From Dactylosporangium sp. AC04546 (GTDB lineage: Bacteria; Actinomycetota; Actinomycetes; Mycobacteriales; Micromonosporaceae), in the NCBI RefSeq assembly GCF_022095675.1, contig NZ_JAHYSG010000011.1:62001-126000 (forward strand): a stretch of 64,000 bases of DNA, read 5' to 3'. The notes under the pieces were generated by a model. The model was not told where the DNA came from. It was given only the letters and a program-made list of their open reading frames with translations, and did no database searches. Below, in pieces: positions 16,807 to 25,720 of the stretch; within the stretch, counting starts at the first letter, position 1, and each line of letters begins with the position of its first letter. The position numbers and the translations under genes are program-made.

Positions 16807-17964
16807 ATGGTCTCTATGGCGGCACCGCTCGACCCCCAGGCCCTCCAAGCGGCGCTGCGGCCGTTCGGGGAGTCATTCACCCTGCCCGCGGCGGCCTACA
16901 CCGACCCTTCCGTGCTCGCCTGGGAGCGACGGCACCTCTTCGCCGGCGGATGGACCTGCGTCGGGCGGCTCGCCGAGCTGGCCGACGGCTGCAACCAGCG
17001 CGCCGTGACCGTGGGAGATGTGGGTGTACTGCTGACGTTCGGCCCGTCCGGCGCCCGCGCGTTCGCCAACGTGTGCCGGCACCGGGGCCACGAGCTGCTG
17101 CCCGACGGGGCGTCGGCCGATCGCCCCGCGGCCGTCTGCCCCTATCACGGCTGGGCGTTCAAGCTCGACGGGTCGCTGGCGACGGCGCCGCACATGGCCG
17201 GCGTGGCGAACTTCGACCCATCCGCGCTCGGGCTGGTCGAGCTGCGGGTCTCCGTGTGGCAGGGCTGGCTGCTGGTCAACTCCGGCGCTCAGGCTCCTTC
17301 GCCGCTGGAGTACGTCGGGGCGCTCGACGGGCTGATCTCGCAGTACGACATGGAGTCCTTGAAACTCGGCGACCGGCATGTCTATGACGTGGCGGCCAAC
17401 TGGAAGGTCATCGTCGAGAACTACCAGGAGTGCTACCACTGCCCGCTCATCCACCCCGAGCTGTGCAAGGTCTCGCCGCCGACCTCGGGCGACAACTGGG
17501 CACTGCCGGGCGCGTGGGTCGGCGGCACGATGGACCTGCGCGACCACGCCGAGACGATGTCCTTCGACGGGCGGGGCGTGGGCACGTTCATCGACGGCGC
17601 CCCGCGACGCACGATCCTCTACGTCGCGCTGTTCCCCAACCTGCTGATCTCGGCGCATCCCGACTACGTGATGACGCACCGCCTGATGCCGGTCGAGCCC
17701 GGGCGGACGACGATCGAGTGCAGCTGGTACTTCGAGCCCTCGATCACCTCGACGGCCTACGCGGTCGACTTCTGGGACCTGACGAACCGGCAGGACTGGG
17801 CCGCCTGCGAGTCGGTGCAGCGCGGCATATCGTCCCCGCACTTCGTCCCCGGCCCGCTCGCCTCGAACGAGGACGCCGTCTACCAGTGGATCTCCCTGGT
17901 CGCGAGCGCCTACGTCGACCCGGCGGCGGCCCTGCGCGCGGCGGTCAGCCCAGTTTCTTCGTGA
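16807..17964 (+). CDS. Rieske-type ring-hydroxylating oxygenase, alpha subunit
   Basis: The 385-residue protein shows a Rieske [2Fe-2S] site CRHRGH...CPYHGW (about residues 90-117) and the mononuclear iron site in NYQECYHCPLIHPEL (about 207-221), followed by the C-terminal alpha-subunit fold. Such enzymes use NAD(P)H-fed electrons and O2 to hydroxylate or demethylate aromatics, quaternary amines or similar substrates. No ferredoxin or reductase gene is adjacent, so partners must be elsewhere. ATG codons at 16807 and 16816 are both possible, and neither has a strong Shine-Dalgarno. Its 3' end overlaps the convergent acetyltransferase gene by 20 bp. The substrate is unknown. Confidence 0.87.
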   Translation: MVSMAAPLDPQALQAALRPFGESFTLPAAAYTDPSVLAWERRHLFAGGWTCVGRLAELADGCNQRAVTVGDVGVLLTFGPSGARAFANVCRHRGHELLPDGASADRPAAVCPYHGWAFKLDGSLATAPHMAGVANFDPSALGLVELRVSVWQGWLLVNSGAQAPSPLEYVGALDGLISQYDMESLKLGDRHVYDVAANWKVIVENYQECYHCPLIHPELCKVSPPTSGDNWALPGAWVGGTMDLRDHAETMSFDGRGVGTFIDGAPRRTILYVALFPNLLISAHPDYVMTHRLMPVEPGRTTIECSWYFEPSITSTAYAVDFWDLTNRQDWAACESVQRGISSPHFVPGPLASNEDAVYQWISLVASAYVDPAAALRAAVSPVSS

Positions 17965-18448
17965 GCGTCTCAAACGCGAGGTCGTCCCGGCGGGGCTTGC
18001 CGAAGCGCTCGTCGCCGTAGGGGAACGGCGACACCTCGCCCGTGCGGGCGTAGCCGCGCCGCACGTACCAGTCGATGAGGTCCTCGCGCTGGACGATGAC
18101 CGTCATGCGCATCTCCCCGGCACCCCACTCGTCGCGGGCGTAGCGCTCGGCCTCGGCGAGCATCGTCCTGCCCCGCTGCTGGCCCTGGCGGGTCGGATCG
18201 ACGGCGAACATCCCGAAGTACGCGTAGCCGTCGCGCCGCTCCAGCTGGCAGCACGCCGCTGCGTCACCGTCGATGAGGACGACGCCGTTCTCGATGGCCT
18301 TCCGCACCATGTCGGCGTCGACGCGCTGGCCGTCCAGCAGGTCCGCCTCGGTGGTCCAGCCGGCCCGGCTGGCGTCGCCGCGGTATGCGGACTGGACGAG
18401 GTCGACGAGCCGCTCGACGTCGCCGACCTGGGCGATCCGGATGTTCAT
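17945..18448 (-). CDS. GNAT family N-acetyltransferase
   Basis: The 167-residue protein has the GNAT core: FGMFAVDPTRQGQQRGRTML (acetyl-CoA pyrophosphate loop, R/QxxGxG-like) and a C-terminal WYVRRGYARTGE strand-loop. The N-terminus IRIAQVGDVERLVDLVQSAY is typical of the family. The acceptor is unknown. It is transcribed away from the ArsR/AHSA1 pair, and the shared 50-bp promoter region holds a palindromic operator, so the ArsR protein may also control this gene. The stop lies inside the last codons of the Rieske gene on the other strand. Confidence 0.88.
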   Translation of the reverse strand: MNIRIAQVGDVERLVDLVQSAYRGDASRAGWTTEADLLDGQRVDADMVRKAIENGVVLIDGDAAACCQLERRDGYAYFGMFAVDPTRQGQQRGRTMLAEAERYARDEWGAGEMRMTVIVQREDLIDWYVRRGYARTGEVSPFPYGDERFGKPRRDDLAFETLTKKLG

Positions 18449-18471
18449 GCGCCCAGTATGGCTTGCCCCAT

Positions 18472-18491
18472 GCGTAACCTATTGGTTACGC
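18472..18491. promoter_or_regulatory. Palindromic operator between GNAT and ArsR genes
   Basis: GCGTAACC-TATT-GGTTACGC has perfect 8-bp arms. It overlaps the likely -10 element TACGCT (18487-18492), which lies six bases before the GTG start at 18499. A dimeric ArsR-type repressor bound here would autorepress its own leaderless transcript and could also block the divergent acetyltransferase gene. Confidence 0.78.
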
Positions 18492-18498
18492 TTTCGTC

Positions 18499-18837
18499 GT
18501 GGACCTCGTCGCGGCGGCCGTCGCCGACCCCGTGCGCCGCAGCATCCTCACGCTGCTGCGGTCCGGCCCCGTGCCGGCCGGCGAGATCGCCGCCCACTTC
18601 CCGATCAGCCGGCCCGCGATCAGCCGTCACCTGCGGGTGCTGCGGGAGAGCGGCCTGGTGCGCGACACGCTGACCGGGCGGAAGCGGCTGTACGAGCTCG
18701 ACCCGGCACCGATCGCGCCGCTGGTCGAGTGGCTGACCGAGCTCGGGCGGCCCGACGGCTGGGAGCACCGCTTCGACGCGCTGGAGACCGAGGTGTACCG
18801 CACCCGCCGCTTCAAACGAGAGGAACGCTCCGCATGA
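18499..18837 (+). CDS. ArsR family winged-helix regulator
   Basis: The 112-residue protein is almost entirely a winged helix: ADPVRRSILTLLRSGPVPAG, EIAAHFPISRPAISRHLRVL and GRKRLYELDP. No Cys or His metal site is seen. That fits the non-metal subgroup of ArsR proteins paired with AHSA1/SRPBCC proteins, which the next gene encodes with a four-base overlap (ATGA). GTG at 18499 sits six bases after TACGCT, so the mRNA is probably leaderless. The palindrome at 18472-18491 is its likely operator. Confidence 0.9.
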   Translation: MDLVAAAVADPVRRSILTLLRSGPVPAGEIAAHFPISRPAISRHLRVLRESGLVRDTLTGRKRLYELDPAPIAPLVEWLTELGRPDGWEHRFDALETEVYRTRRFKREERSA

Positions 18838-19322
18838 CCAGCTCACCGACCGGCCGACTGTTCGGCAAAGACCTCGTCCTGACCCGCTCGTTCCGCGCGC
18901 CGATCGACGACGTGTGGGCCTCAGTCACGGAGCCGGAGCGGACCGCCCGCTGGTTCGGTCCGTGGAAGGGCACACCCGGCCCGGGCAAGACGATCCAGGT
19001 CCAGATGTCGTTCGAGCCCGACGCGCCCTGGATGGACATGACCATCGACGCCTGCGAGCCGCCGGCCCGCCTGGCAATGTCCAGTGTGGACGACCACGGC
19101 TCCTGGCACCTGGAGCTCCTGCTGTCCTCCACGTCGCCGGCGCAGACCGAGATGCGCTTCGTCCAGCACCTGACGACGCTCGACGGCCTGGGCGAGATCG
19201 GCCCCGGCTGGGAGTACTACCTGGACCAGCTGGTGGCGTCCCGCCTCTCGGAGCCGCTGCCGTCCTTCGACGACTACTACCCGTCGATGCAGTCGCACTA
19301 CGAGTCCCTGCGGGGCGCCTGA
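18834..19322 (+). CDS. AHSA1/SRPBCC domain protein
   Basis: The 162-residue protein is a START-like fold of the AHSA1 group: TRSFRAPIDDVWASVTEPER, ARWFGPWKG, and the C-terminal GWEYYLDQL helix. These small proteins bind hydrophobic ligands in a cavity and are very often encoded directly after an ArsR regulator, as here. The ligand and role are unknown. It may sense or sequester a small molecule for the regulator. The start overlaps the ArsR stop, so translation is coupled. Confidence 0.88.
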   Translation: MTSSPTGRLFGKDLVLTRSFRAPIDDVWASVTEPERTARWFGPWKGTPGPGKTIQVQMSFEPDAPWMDMTIDACEPPARLAMSSVDDHGSWHLELLLSSTSPAQTEMRFVQHLTTLDGLGEIGPGWEYYLDQLVASRLSEPLPSFDDYYPSMQSHYESLRGA

Positions 19323-19342
19323 CCCGCCCCTACCCTGCTGCG

Positions 19343-19864
19343 GTGGATCGATATCGAGCACTGCTGATCGGGCCGACCGACGGCACCTGGCGGATCACCG
19401 TCCCCCACGCCGGCGAGGCGGTGGTCACCACACCCCGCCTGGCCGACTTCGAGGCACGCCGCCTGCTGGGCCTGTCCGCCGATCACGACGTGGAGCTGAT
19501 CGGCCCGGCCGGCACCCCGGTGTACGTCTTCGACATCCTGTTCACCGACGTCCGCGATCCCGCCCTGGACGTGCTGGCCTCGGACCCGCCGGCGGGCTGC
19601 TGGCTGGACCCGCCGGCCCTGCACTGCGCCCGCCCCGGCCTCAGCCGCCTGGCCGCGATCGCCGACCTGGCCGCGGAGCTGCGCATCGGCTACGGCCTGG
19701 AGGCAGGCGACCTGGGCTTCGAGCGCTTGTGGGAGTGGGCGGGCCCGCGCGAGTGGGGCGAGCGGATGGTCGCCCATCTGCTCCTGATGGCGGTGCAGCG
19801 GGCGCGCTGGCTGGGCCTGCCGGAGGAAGCCCTGACGTCCTTCGTGCACACGGCCATGCCGTAG
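19343..19864 (+). CDS. Hypothetical protein, no family recognised
   Basis: The GTG at 19343 is chosen because a TACCCT hexamer at 19331-19336 lies six bases upstream, the leaderless pattern common in this window. The 173-residue product (VDRYRALLIGPTDGTWRITV...) is mixed alpha/beta and rich in Asp, Leu and Pro, with two Cys, no signal peptide and no membrane segment. It contains IADLAAELRIGYGLE and WEWAGPREWGERM. The stop lies 12 bp before the first tRNA-like gene, whose putative -10 element (TAGGCT, 19862) overlaps the stop codon. No function can be assigned. Confidence 0.7.
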   Translation: MDRYRALLIGPTDGTWRITVPHAGEAVVTTPRLADFEARRLLGLSADHDVELIGPAGTPVYVFDILFTDVRDPALDVLASDPPAGCWLDPPALHCARPGLSRLAAIADLAAELRIGYGLEAGDLGFERLWEWAGPREWGERMVAHLLLMAVQRARWLGLPEEALTSFVHTAMP

Positions 19865-19876
19865 GCTCGGCGCCGC

Positions 19877-19953
19877 GGTAGGCCGTAGTGCAGAGGTCGT
19901 CACACCAGCTTGCGTAGATGGAAGACGCCGGTTCGAATCCGGTCGGCCTACCG
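19877..19953 (+). ncRNA. tRNA-like RNA gene A (9-bp acceptor-type stem, GCG in anticodon position)
   Basis: The element folds as a cloverleaf: acceptor-type stem GGTAGGCCG (19877-19885) with CGGCCTACC (19944-19952), nine perfect pairs. TA and a short D arm (GTG/CAC with CAGAGGTCGT loop) follow, then an anticodon-like arm CCAGC-TTGCGTA-GATGG with one G-A mismatch, then a 5-bp T arm with the canonical loop TTCGAAT. Standard tRNAs have a 7-bp acceptor stem. No CCA is encoded. TAGGCT lies nine bases upstream. It shares body, T arm and D arm with three elements near 29.5-30.6 kb and precedes the same type of ankyrin protein gene. Confidence 0.72.
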
Positions 19954-20028
19954 CCTTCCCTCCCTTCGTCCATCGCCTGCTTTCCGCCGTTCCCCTTCGC
20001 CCCCTCAATCCCCGGAGGTCGACGAGCC

Positions 20029-21687
20029 GTGCTCACCACGCTGCGCCGAGACATCCCGCAGTGGCGGCGGATCCGGGCCGAGGCCCTGCCACCGCACGTG
20101 GTGGAGGCGGCGGCCGCGGCCCGTTCGGCCGGCGACTGGCGGCGGGCGGCCGAACTGGCCCGCACCGAGGTGAGCATCGACCTCGAAGCCACCCGGCAGC
20201 GCTTCGGCGGCGTGGCGGCGGACGAGCTCGAGGACGACCTGCGCCACCTGTGCCTCGACCTGCTGTGGTGGCACCTCCCCCGGCACCGCGGCGGCATGAC
20301 CACTCTCCACCCCCGCGTGAGCGCGGTGCTGGCCCCGTCGGCGAACGCCGATGCCGGCCCTCTGCTGCGGGTACGCCTGCCGAAGTCCCCCGCCGGCCCC
20401 CAACGCCTGCGCCTCGACGTGACCACGTTCGGCGAGCTGGAGAGTGAGCGCTGGTACGTCGCGCCGCGGTACACCTGGGACGTCCGCGAAACACTGCGCC
20501 TCCGGTCGGCGTGGGGCGGCTCGCCGACCCGTCTTCCGCTGCTCACCCCCGACGGTCGCCCGCTCCCCCCAGACCAGCTCGGCGTCGGCGACGACGAGGC
20601 GTCCAGGACCGAGCGCGTCTACCTCCGGCTGGCCGCCGGCGACCTCGCGGCCGCCTGGGAGGAGTGCGGCTTCGACGTGACGGAGGTCGACCCGGAGGCG
20701 CTCCAGCAGGGCGGCGTGGGCCCGGCCTGCCCGATCGGCCTCGCGTCGGACGTCCGGGCGGCATCGAGGGTGTTCAACACGAGCCAGGTCAACACCCTGT
20801 ACGGCGCCCGCCTGGACATCGACATCCCCGACACTCCGTCACCGTGGCGCGAGCCCGCCTCCGGCACCTCGGACGCCGATCCGCCCGACTCGACCGCGGC
20901 GCACCCCGGTGCTCTCTCCGCCGTCGGGGCCGACCTGGGCGACTACCTGGAGATCCCGGTCCGGCTGGCCACGGACGGCGTGCCGGCCGACCTGATCCTG
21001 ATCGCCGCCGGCCACCGCACCCCGGGCGACCTGCACCCGCTGATGCGAGCGGCCCTGTTCCCGTCGGCCCCGGCCAACCCGCCCCGCACGCCACCACGCC
21101 CAGCCGCACCCCCGACGGCCCAGGTCCGCTGCCAGGGCACCTGGCACACCGTGACGATCGCCGACCGCAGGCTGCGGATGGAGCACCACACGGACGCGGA
21201 GGTGCAGCGCGAAGAGACCCTCCGCGCCCTGGGCGGCACAAGCACGGGCTGCTTCGCGGTCCAGCTGGCCTGGACGACGGGCACGGGCCGCCTGCCGCAC
21301 ACGTTCTCGGCAACGGTCCGCGAGGTACGCCACCGCATGCAACACGGCGACACCCCCTGGCTCCTGGAGGGCCTGCGGGAGGGCGTGATCGACCCGCTGA
21401 TGCGCGACTCCAACGGCTGGTCGCTGCTCCACATGGCGATGTGGGTCGACTTCCGCCAGGTGGTCCGGGGCCTGCTCCAGGACGGCGTACCAGTGGACGC
21501 GAGAGACAAGATCGGCCGCACCCCGTTGTACCTGGCGGCGATGAACGGCGGCCACCCGGACTTCATGCGCCTGCTGCTGGACTGCGGCGCCGACCCGAGG
21601 GCAGAGACGGAGTACGGCGCGTACCCGTCCTACATCGCCAAGCACCGCAACGACTGGCAGGACCTCGCCTTCCTGTCCCAACTCTGA
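20029..21687 (+). CDS. Ankyrin-type protein linked to tRNA-like genes
   Basis: The GTG at 20029 is chosen for GGAGG at 20014-20018. An earlier ATG at 19918 lies inside the tRNA-like RNA and is rejected. The 552-residue product has an N-terminal helical domain (ARSAGDWRRAAELARTEVSI, DDLRHLCLDLLWWHLPRH), a variable middle, a segment ending EETLRALGGTSTGC, and C-terminal ankyrin repeats (DSNGWSLLHMAMWVDFR, IGRTPLYLAAMNGGHPDF, LLLDCGADP). No signal peptide or catalytic motif is visible. Both conserved ends match the broken gene at 29677-30539, which is likewise flanked by tRNA-like genes. Ankyrin repeats suggest protein binding. The role is unknown. Confidence 0.8.
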   Translation: MLTTLRRDIPQWRRIRAEALPPHVVEAAAAARSAGDWRRAAELARTEVSIDLEATRQRFGGVAADELEDDLRHLCLDLLWWHLPRHRGGMTTLHPRVSAVLAPSANADAGPLLRVRLPKSPAGPQRLRLDVTTFGELESERWYVAPRYTWDVRETLRLRSAWGGSPTRLPLLTPDGRPLPPDQLGVGDDEASRTERVYLRLAAGDLAAAWEECGFDVTEVDPEALQQGGVGPACPIGLASDVRAASRVFNTSQVNTLYGARLDIDIPDTPSPWREPASGTSDADPPDSTAAHPGALSAVGADLGDYLEIPVRLATDGVPADLILIAAGHRTPGDLHPLMRAALFPSAPANPPRTPPRPAAPPTAQVRCQGTWHTVTIADRRLRMEHHTDAEVQREETLRALGGTSTGCFAVQLAWTTGTGRLPHTFSATVREVRHRMQHGDTPWLLEGLREGVIDPLMRDSNGWSLLHMAMWVDFRQVVRGLLQDGVPVDARDKIGRTPLYLAAMNGGHPDFMRLLLDCGADPRAETEYGAYPSYIAKHRNDWQDLAFLSQL

Positions 21688-21721
21688 GCCTCGGGTTCCG
21701 CGCGCGCCGCGGCTGCCGGGC

Positions 21722-22096
21722 TCACTCGCCGGTGTAGCCGACCGCGGGCGACCCGGTGGCAAGGCGGACCTCGTAGCCCCACCGGCGCAAGGCCTGCACC
21801 ACCTTCGCCGCCCCGGGCGGGTTGGACGAGTGGACGTGGACGACCCCGATATCGAACGGCCGCTCCTCGAACGCCGCCCGCTCCAACATCTCGACCACGG
21901 GCCACACCGTATCCGCGCCGCCCCCGCCTTCCGCGCCGCCGAGATCGTGGTCCAGCCACAGCTCGTCGATCCGCTCACCCCGCAACCGCCCCAGCAACTC
22001 GACGGCGGCCGCGCTGCTACGAACCACCTCGGCCGGACGCCCGTCCACGAACGACCGCAGGTCATCCACGAGCACCACCAACCCGCGCCGGCTCAC
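21722..22096 (-). CDS. Receiver-like (cREC, cyclic-phosphate processing) domain protein
   Basis: The 124-residue protein starts at the GTG at 22096 and begins RGLVVLVDDLRSFVDGRPA. ELWLDHDLGG, PFDIGVVHVHSSNPPGA and WGYEVRLATG follow. The DD, D and SSN positions recall a phosphoacceptor receiver fold. The HDLGG and HSSNP motifs match the 'cREC' group of stand-alone receiver-like domains linked by others to cyclic phosphate ends of RNA. This is a family-level guess. It starts five bases after the M48 protease gene and is probably co-transcribed with it. It is about 1.8 kb downstream of the tRNA-like gene A, on the opposite strand. Confidence 0.6.
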   Translation of the reverse strand: MSRRGLVVLVDDLRSFVDGRPAEVVRSSAAAVELLGRLRGERIDELWLDHDLGGAEGGGGADTVWPVVEMLERAAFEERPFDIGVVHVHSSNPPGAAKVVQALRRWGYEVRLATGSPAVGYTGE

Positions 22097-22101
22097 CAGG
22101 G

Positions 22102-23958
22102 TTACGCCTGCTGGGGTTGCGCGACGAAGGGGTCCAGGGCACTGCGCAGGAGGTCGTCGTCGTTCTTGTCCAGGGTCTCGCCGCTCCACGGTTGGAGGAG
22201 CTCGACGGTCTCACCGCTGTGTAACGTCACGGCCACCCGGACCGGGACGCGCTTCAGGATCGTGGCGCTGGCGATGTCCTCGTACGCCACGAAGCGGTGG
22301 CGACGGGCCAGCTCGTCCACCGGGGCCGACTGGAGGATCTGGAGCAGGCGCTGCTTCCCGTCGTCGGTCTTCTTCGGGCCCGGCACCAGGAGCAGGCCGT
22401 TGTCCAGGATCAGGACGTCGAAGTGGTCCTTGCCCGACTTCATGTTGGCGATGCCGCCCAGGACGTCGGCGCCCACCGCAGAGGCCTGGGCGGACTGCTG
22501 GCGGGCCGCGGTGACACTCACGCCCAGGTCCATCAGTCGCTGGCGGGCCGCCGGCACCCCGGACTGGTTGGCGGCCAGCTGGGCCAGCTCGCCGATCGGC
22601 ATCGGGGTGCCGTCGGCGGCGACGAACTCGGCGCCGCTGCTCCACGAGTGCTGCCAGCGGGCGCCGGAGCCGGCCCGGGCGGCCAGGGCGATCGCGGCGC
22701 CGATGTGGCCGACCAGCGCCTCGGGCAGGTCCTCGGCGTCGGCGTGCGGGGCCACCGCCCGTGCCAGGTCGGCCGCGCGGCCCCGCTCGACCAGGTCGAG
22801 CACCAGGCCCAGGTCGCCCTGCGGCGCCTGACCCAGCCGTGCGGCGGCGCGGAAGAGCACGTCGGCCTGCCGCTGGGCGTTCGCCGCGATCGCGGCGTCG
22901 GTGAGCTCCTCCCACGGCAGCAGGGTGCGGCCATCGATGGCCAGTTGCTCGTGCTGCAGGCGTGTCGCCAGGCCGGCCGGGTCGCGCAGCAGCACCGCGG
23001 CCGGGCGGTCGTCGGGCGCCACGCCCGAGTCGGCCATCGCCTCCATGGCCCGGATGCGGTCGGCGATCGGCGGGTGCGAGTCCCACCGCGAGCTCTCGCT
23101 CGGCGGCGCCTCGGAACGCAGCTGGGCCAGCTCGCCGGCACGGCCGCGCAGCAGCTCGGGGAAGCCGCCGAAGACGTCGCGGGGCGCGAGCCTCGCGTCC
23201 CAGCCGATCGTGACGTACTTGCCCACGAAGAAGTCCCACGCCGCGTCAACGACGGGGAGGTCGCGCATCGCGCGGACCGCGGTGCTGCGCCCCGCGACGC
23301 GCACGGAGAACTCGTCGGCCTCGTACTCCATCCGGCGGCTCACGGCCTGCTCGACGAGGATGTAGACCCGCGCATACAGCATGAAGAGGCGCCCGACGAG
23401 CGTCGACGGGCCGATCTGGGCCACTGTCTGCACGATCGCCATGCGGCCACGGTGGGCGAGGGCGCCGACGCGGGTGTGGCTGCCCGAGTAATGGCCGAGC
23501 TCGTGGGCCAGCACCGACCGCAGCTGCCCGACGGTGAAGGCCTGGATGAGGGGCATCCCGATATACATGATGCGCCGCCCGCCGACGAGCCCCAGGAGCC
23601 TGGTGTGCTCCGCGACGGCCGCGTTGACCTCGGGCACCAACCGGATCTCGTCGGGCGCGCGGGTGCCCACCTGCGCGGCGAGCGTCCGCGCGGTGTCCCA
23701 CAGCTCCGGCGCCGCCTGCGGCTGCACCTCCACGCCGGACGGGTCGTCCGGCTTCGCCCGCACGATCTTCCAGAAGGCGACGGCCAGGCCGACGGCGGCG
23801 GCGATCGTGACCCAGCTGACCTTCCCGGCCGCCGCGCCCGCGTGCTCGCGCCACATCCAGACCGACAGCCAGCCCAGGCCCACGATGACGCCGATGGCCA
23901 GCAGGTAGAAGCCGGCGAGCAATGCGACCGAGATGGCCGCGCGAATGCTGGTTTTCAC
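22102..23958 (-). CDS. M48 family zinc metallopeptidase, membrane-bound
   Basis: The 618-residue protein has two N-terminal membrane helices (LLAGFYLLAIGVIVGLGWL and VSWVTIAAAVGLAVAFW). Next comes the M48 active site VLAHELGHYSG (about residues 147-157), with the third ligand in EYEADEFSVRVAG (about 212-224). A long C-terminal part follows with a cytoplasmic-looking domain (FDVLILDNGLLLVPG, RHRFVAYEDIASATI). HtpX/Ste24-like enzymes degrade membrane or secreted proteins. The C-terminal 200 residues are not part of the core peptidase and look like a sensor or adaptor. The start codon is GTG, with GGGGGAAG upstream. Confidence 0.88.
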   Translation of the reverse strand: MKTSIRAAISVALLAGFYLLAIGVIVGLGWLSVWMWREHAGAAAGKVSWVTIAAAVGLAVAFWKIVRAKPDDPSGVEVQPQAAPELWDTARTLAAQVGTRAPDEIRLVPEVNAAVAEHTRLLGLVGGRRIMYIGMPLIQAFTVGQLRSVLAHELGHYSGSHTRVGALAHRGRMAIVQTVAQIGPSTLVGRLFMLYARVYILVEQAVSRRMEYEADEFSVRVAGRSTAVRAMRDLPVVDAAWDFFVGKYVTIGWDARLAPRDVFGGFPELLRGRAGELAQLRSEAPPSESSRWDSHPPIADRIRAMEAMADSGVAPDDRPAAVLLRDPAGLATRLQHEQLAIDGRTLLPWEELTDAAIAANAQRQADVLFRAAARLGQAPQGDLGLVLDLVERGRAADLARAVAPHADAEDLPEALVGHIGAAIALAARAGSGARWQHSWSSGAEFVAADGTPMPIGELAQLAANQSGVPAARQRLMDLGVSVTAARQQSAQASAVGADVLGGIANMKSGKDHFDVLILDNGLLLVPGPKKTDDGKQRLLQILQSAPVDELARRHRFVAYEDIASATILKRVPVRVAVTLHSGETVELLQPWSGETLDKNDDDLLRSALDPFVAQPQQA

Positions 23959-24113
23959 TGGTCTGCTTCCCCCGGTGCGATGAGTGGACCGATTATGCGC
24001 GTCTCGCTCGAAGATCGTCTGCCCCGATTACGGCGAGTGTTCTGCCGACTACAGGAGACTTTCGGGGGTTTACCATGAGCCGCGTCACGTCATGGATGAC
24101 GGGGAGGTTCGCG

Positions 24114-24923
24114 GTGAGCGGCTCGGATTGGTTGCAGTCCCGGATCGACACCACCGTGGCGCACCCCGCCCGGCGCTATGACTACTGGCTGGGCGGCAAG
24201 GACAACTTCGCCGCCGACCGCGAGTCGGGCGACGCGATCGCCGCGAAGTTCCCGGCCATCCGCACGGCGGTGCTGGAAAACCGGCGGTTCCTGCGCCGCA
24301 CGGTGACCCACCTGGCCGGCGAGGCGGGCATCCGGCAGTTCCTCGACATCGGCACCGGCCTGCCGACCGCGAGCAACACCCACGAGGTGGCGCAGTCGGT
24401 CGCCCCCGAGTCGCGCATCGCCTACATCGACAACGACCCGCTCGTCCTCGTGCACGCGCGGGCGCTGCTGACCAGCGCGCCGGAGGGCGCGACCGCCTAC
24501 GTCGACGCCGACGTCCGCGAGCCCGACAAGATCCTCGACGACCCCGACCTGCGGCGCACGCTCGACCTGTCGCAGCCGGTCGCGCTGATGCTGCTGGCGA
24601 TCCTGCACTTCGTGCCCGAGGAGGACGATCCCTATGCGATCGTCCGGCGACTGCTCGACGCCCTGCCGAAGGGCAGCTACCTGGTGGTGTCCCACGCGAC
24701 GAGCGACTACCTGCCGCCGGAGCTGGTCGCCGACATCTCGTCGGGCCGCCACGGGCGGGGCCGGCTGCGCACACGGGCCGAGGTCGAGCGGTTCTTCGAC
24801 GGTCTCGAGTTAGTCGCGCCGGGCGTCGTGCCGCTGCCCGACTGGCGGGCCGAGGGCGAGCCCCAGCCCCGCCCGACGGCCGACGAGGTCGCGATGTATG
24901 CGGGCGTCGCCCGGCTCGCCTGA
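24114..24923 (+). CDS. SAM-dependent methyltransferase, PF04672-type
   Basis: The GTG at 24114 follows GGGGAGG at 24101-24107. An ATG at 24075 would add 13 residues. The 269-residue protein has the actinobacterial family pattern: IDTTVAHPARRYDYWLGGKD, AVLENRRFLRRTVTHLA, FLDIGTGLPTASNTH (SAM-binding motif I), AYIDNDPLVLVHARALL, and a C-terminal YAGVARL. The family is abundant in streptomycetes and relatives, and its substrates are largely unknown. Its upstream region is shared with the divergent M48 protease gene. Confidence 0.88.
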   Translation: MSGSDWLQSRIDTTVAHPARRYDYWLGGKDNFAADRESGDAIAAKFPAIRTAVLENRRFLRRTVTHLAGEAGIRQFLDIGTGLPTASNTHEVAQSVAPESRIAYIDNDPLVLVHARALLTSAPEGATAYVDADVREPDKILDDPDLRRTLDLSQPVALMLLAILHFVPEEDDPYAIVRRLLDALPKGSYLVVSHATSDYLPPELVADISSGRHGRGRLRTRAEVERFFDGLELVAPGVVPLPDWRAEGEPQPRPTADEVAMYAGVARLA

Positions 24924-25168
24924 CACCACGGCACCTCATCGCAGCGAGGCGAGGCGAGGCACCTCCAGCCGCGCCCAGCCGCAGCGCTCCAGGTAGCGAC
25001 TCGTGGCGGCGCGGCAGGTGCGCAGGATGCGCAGTGGATCGCCGGACACCGGCCCAGCCATGCCCAAATAGCCACGAAAGCGCACCTGAAGCGAATCGTA
25101 AGCGCACCCCGGCAAGGTTATTGGTGTCAGCCGGACAGCGAAACGCAAGACGACACCAAGGAGTCCCG

Positions 25169-25720
25169 ATGCGGAAGCTCATCAACTCGACCTACATCAC
25201 GCTCGACGGGGTCATCGAGAACCCGGCGTGGACCACCCCGTACTTCGACGAGGAGGCCATGGAGTTCGCCGGGATGCAGACCGACAACGCCGACGCGCTG
25301 CTCATGGGCCGGGTCACCTACGACGGCATGTCCGCCGCCTGGCCGCTGCGGGACGAGAGTGACCCGACCACCGGCGCCGCCTACTTCAACCACGTCAAGA
25401 AGTACGTCGCCTCGCGCACCCTCACCGACCCGCAGTGGAACAACTCCGAGGTGCTCCAGGGCGACCTGGTCGAGGAGGTGCGCAAGCTCAAGGCGCAGGA
25501 TGGCAAGGACATCCTGCAGTACGGCTACGGCTCGGTCACCACGCAGCTCATCAAGGCCGGCCTGGTCGACGAGGTCCGGTTCTGGATCTGCCCGGTCATC
25601 GAGGGCGGCGACAGCGTCAGCACGCCCCTGAAGGACGTGAAGGCGGCATTCGAGCTGATCGACACCCGCGTGCACAAGAGCGGCGTGATCATCGTGTCGT
25701 ACCGCCCGAAGGCCGCCTAA
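25169..25720 (+). CDS. RibD C-terminal/dihydrofolate reductase-like protein
   Basis: The ATG at 25169 has AAGGAG at 25158-25163. The 183-residue protein matches the YyaP/YwjB-like reductase group: KLINSTYITLDGVIENP, ADALLMGRVTYDGM, KKYVASRTL, and ILQYGYGSVTTQLIKAGLVDE. These proteins keep the NADPH-binding DHFR fold. The substrate is uncertain and it is unlikely to be the housekeeping folate enzyme. The last codons overlap the convergent SARP regulator gene by four bases. The 245 bp upstream (24924-25168) contains a GCGAG-rich direct repeat and nothing else recognisable. Confidence 0.85.
   Translation: MRKLINSTYITLDGVIENPAWTTPYFDEEAMEFAGMQTDNADALLMGRVTYDGMSAAWPLRDESDPTTGAAYFNHVKKYVASRTLTDPQWNNSEVLQGDLVEEVRKLKAQDGKDILQYGYGSVTTQLIKAGLVDEVRFWICPVIEGGDSVSTPLKDVKAAFELIDTRVHKSGVIIVSYRPKAA

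Noticed and set aside
19918..20028. ATG at 19918 as the start of the ankyrin-type protein
   Set aside because: It lies inside the tRNA-like element A, and the extra N-terminal residues look like translated RNA-gene and spacer sequence. GTG 20029 has GGAGG and begins the region conserved with the second copy.
22102..24078. Plus-strand open frame across the M48 protease gene
   Set aside because: Composition and lack of domains mark it as a shadow of the minus-strand protease, which has HELGH and membrane segments.
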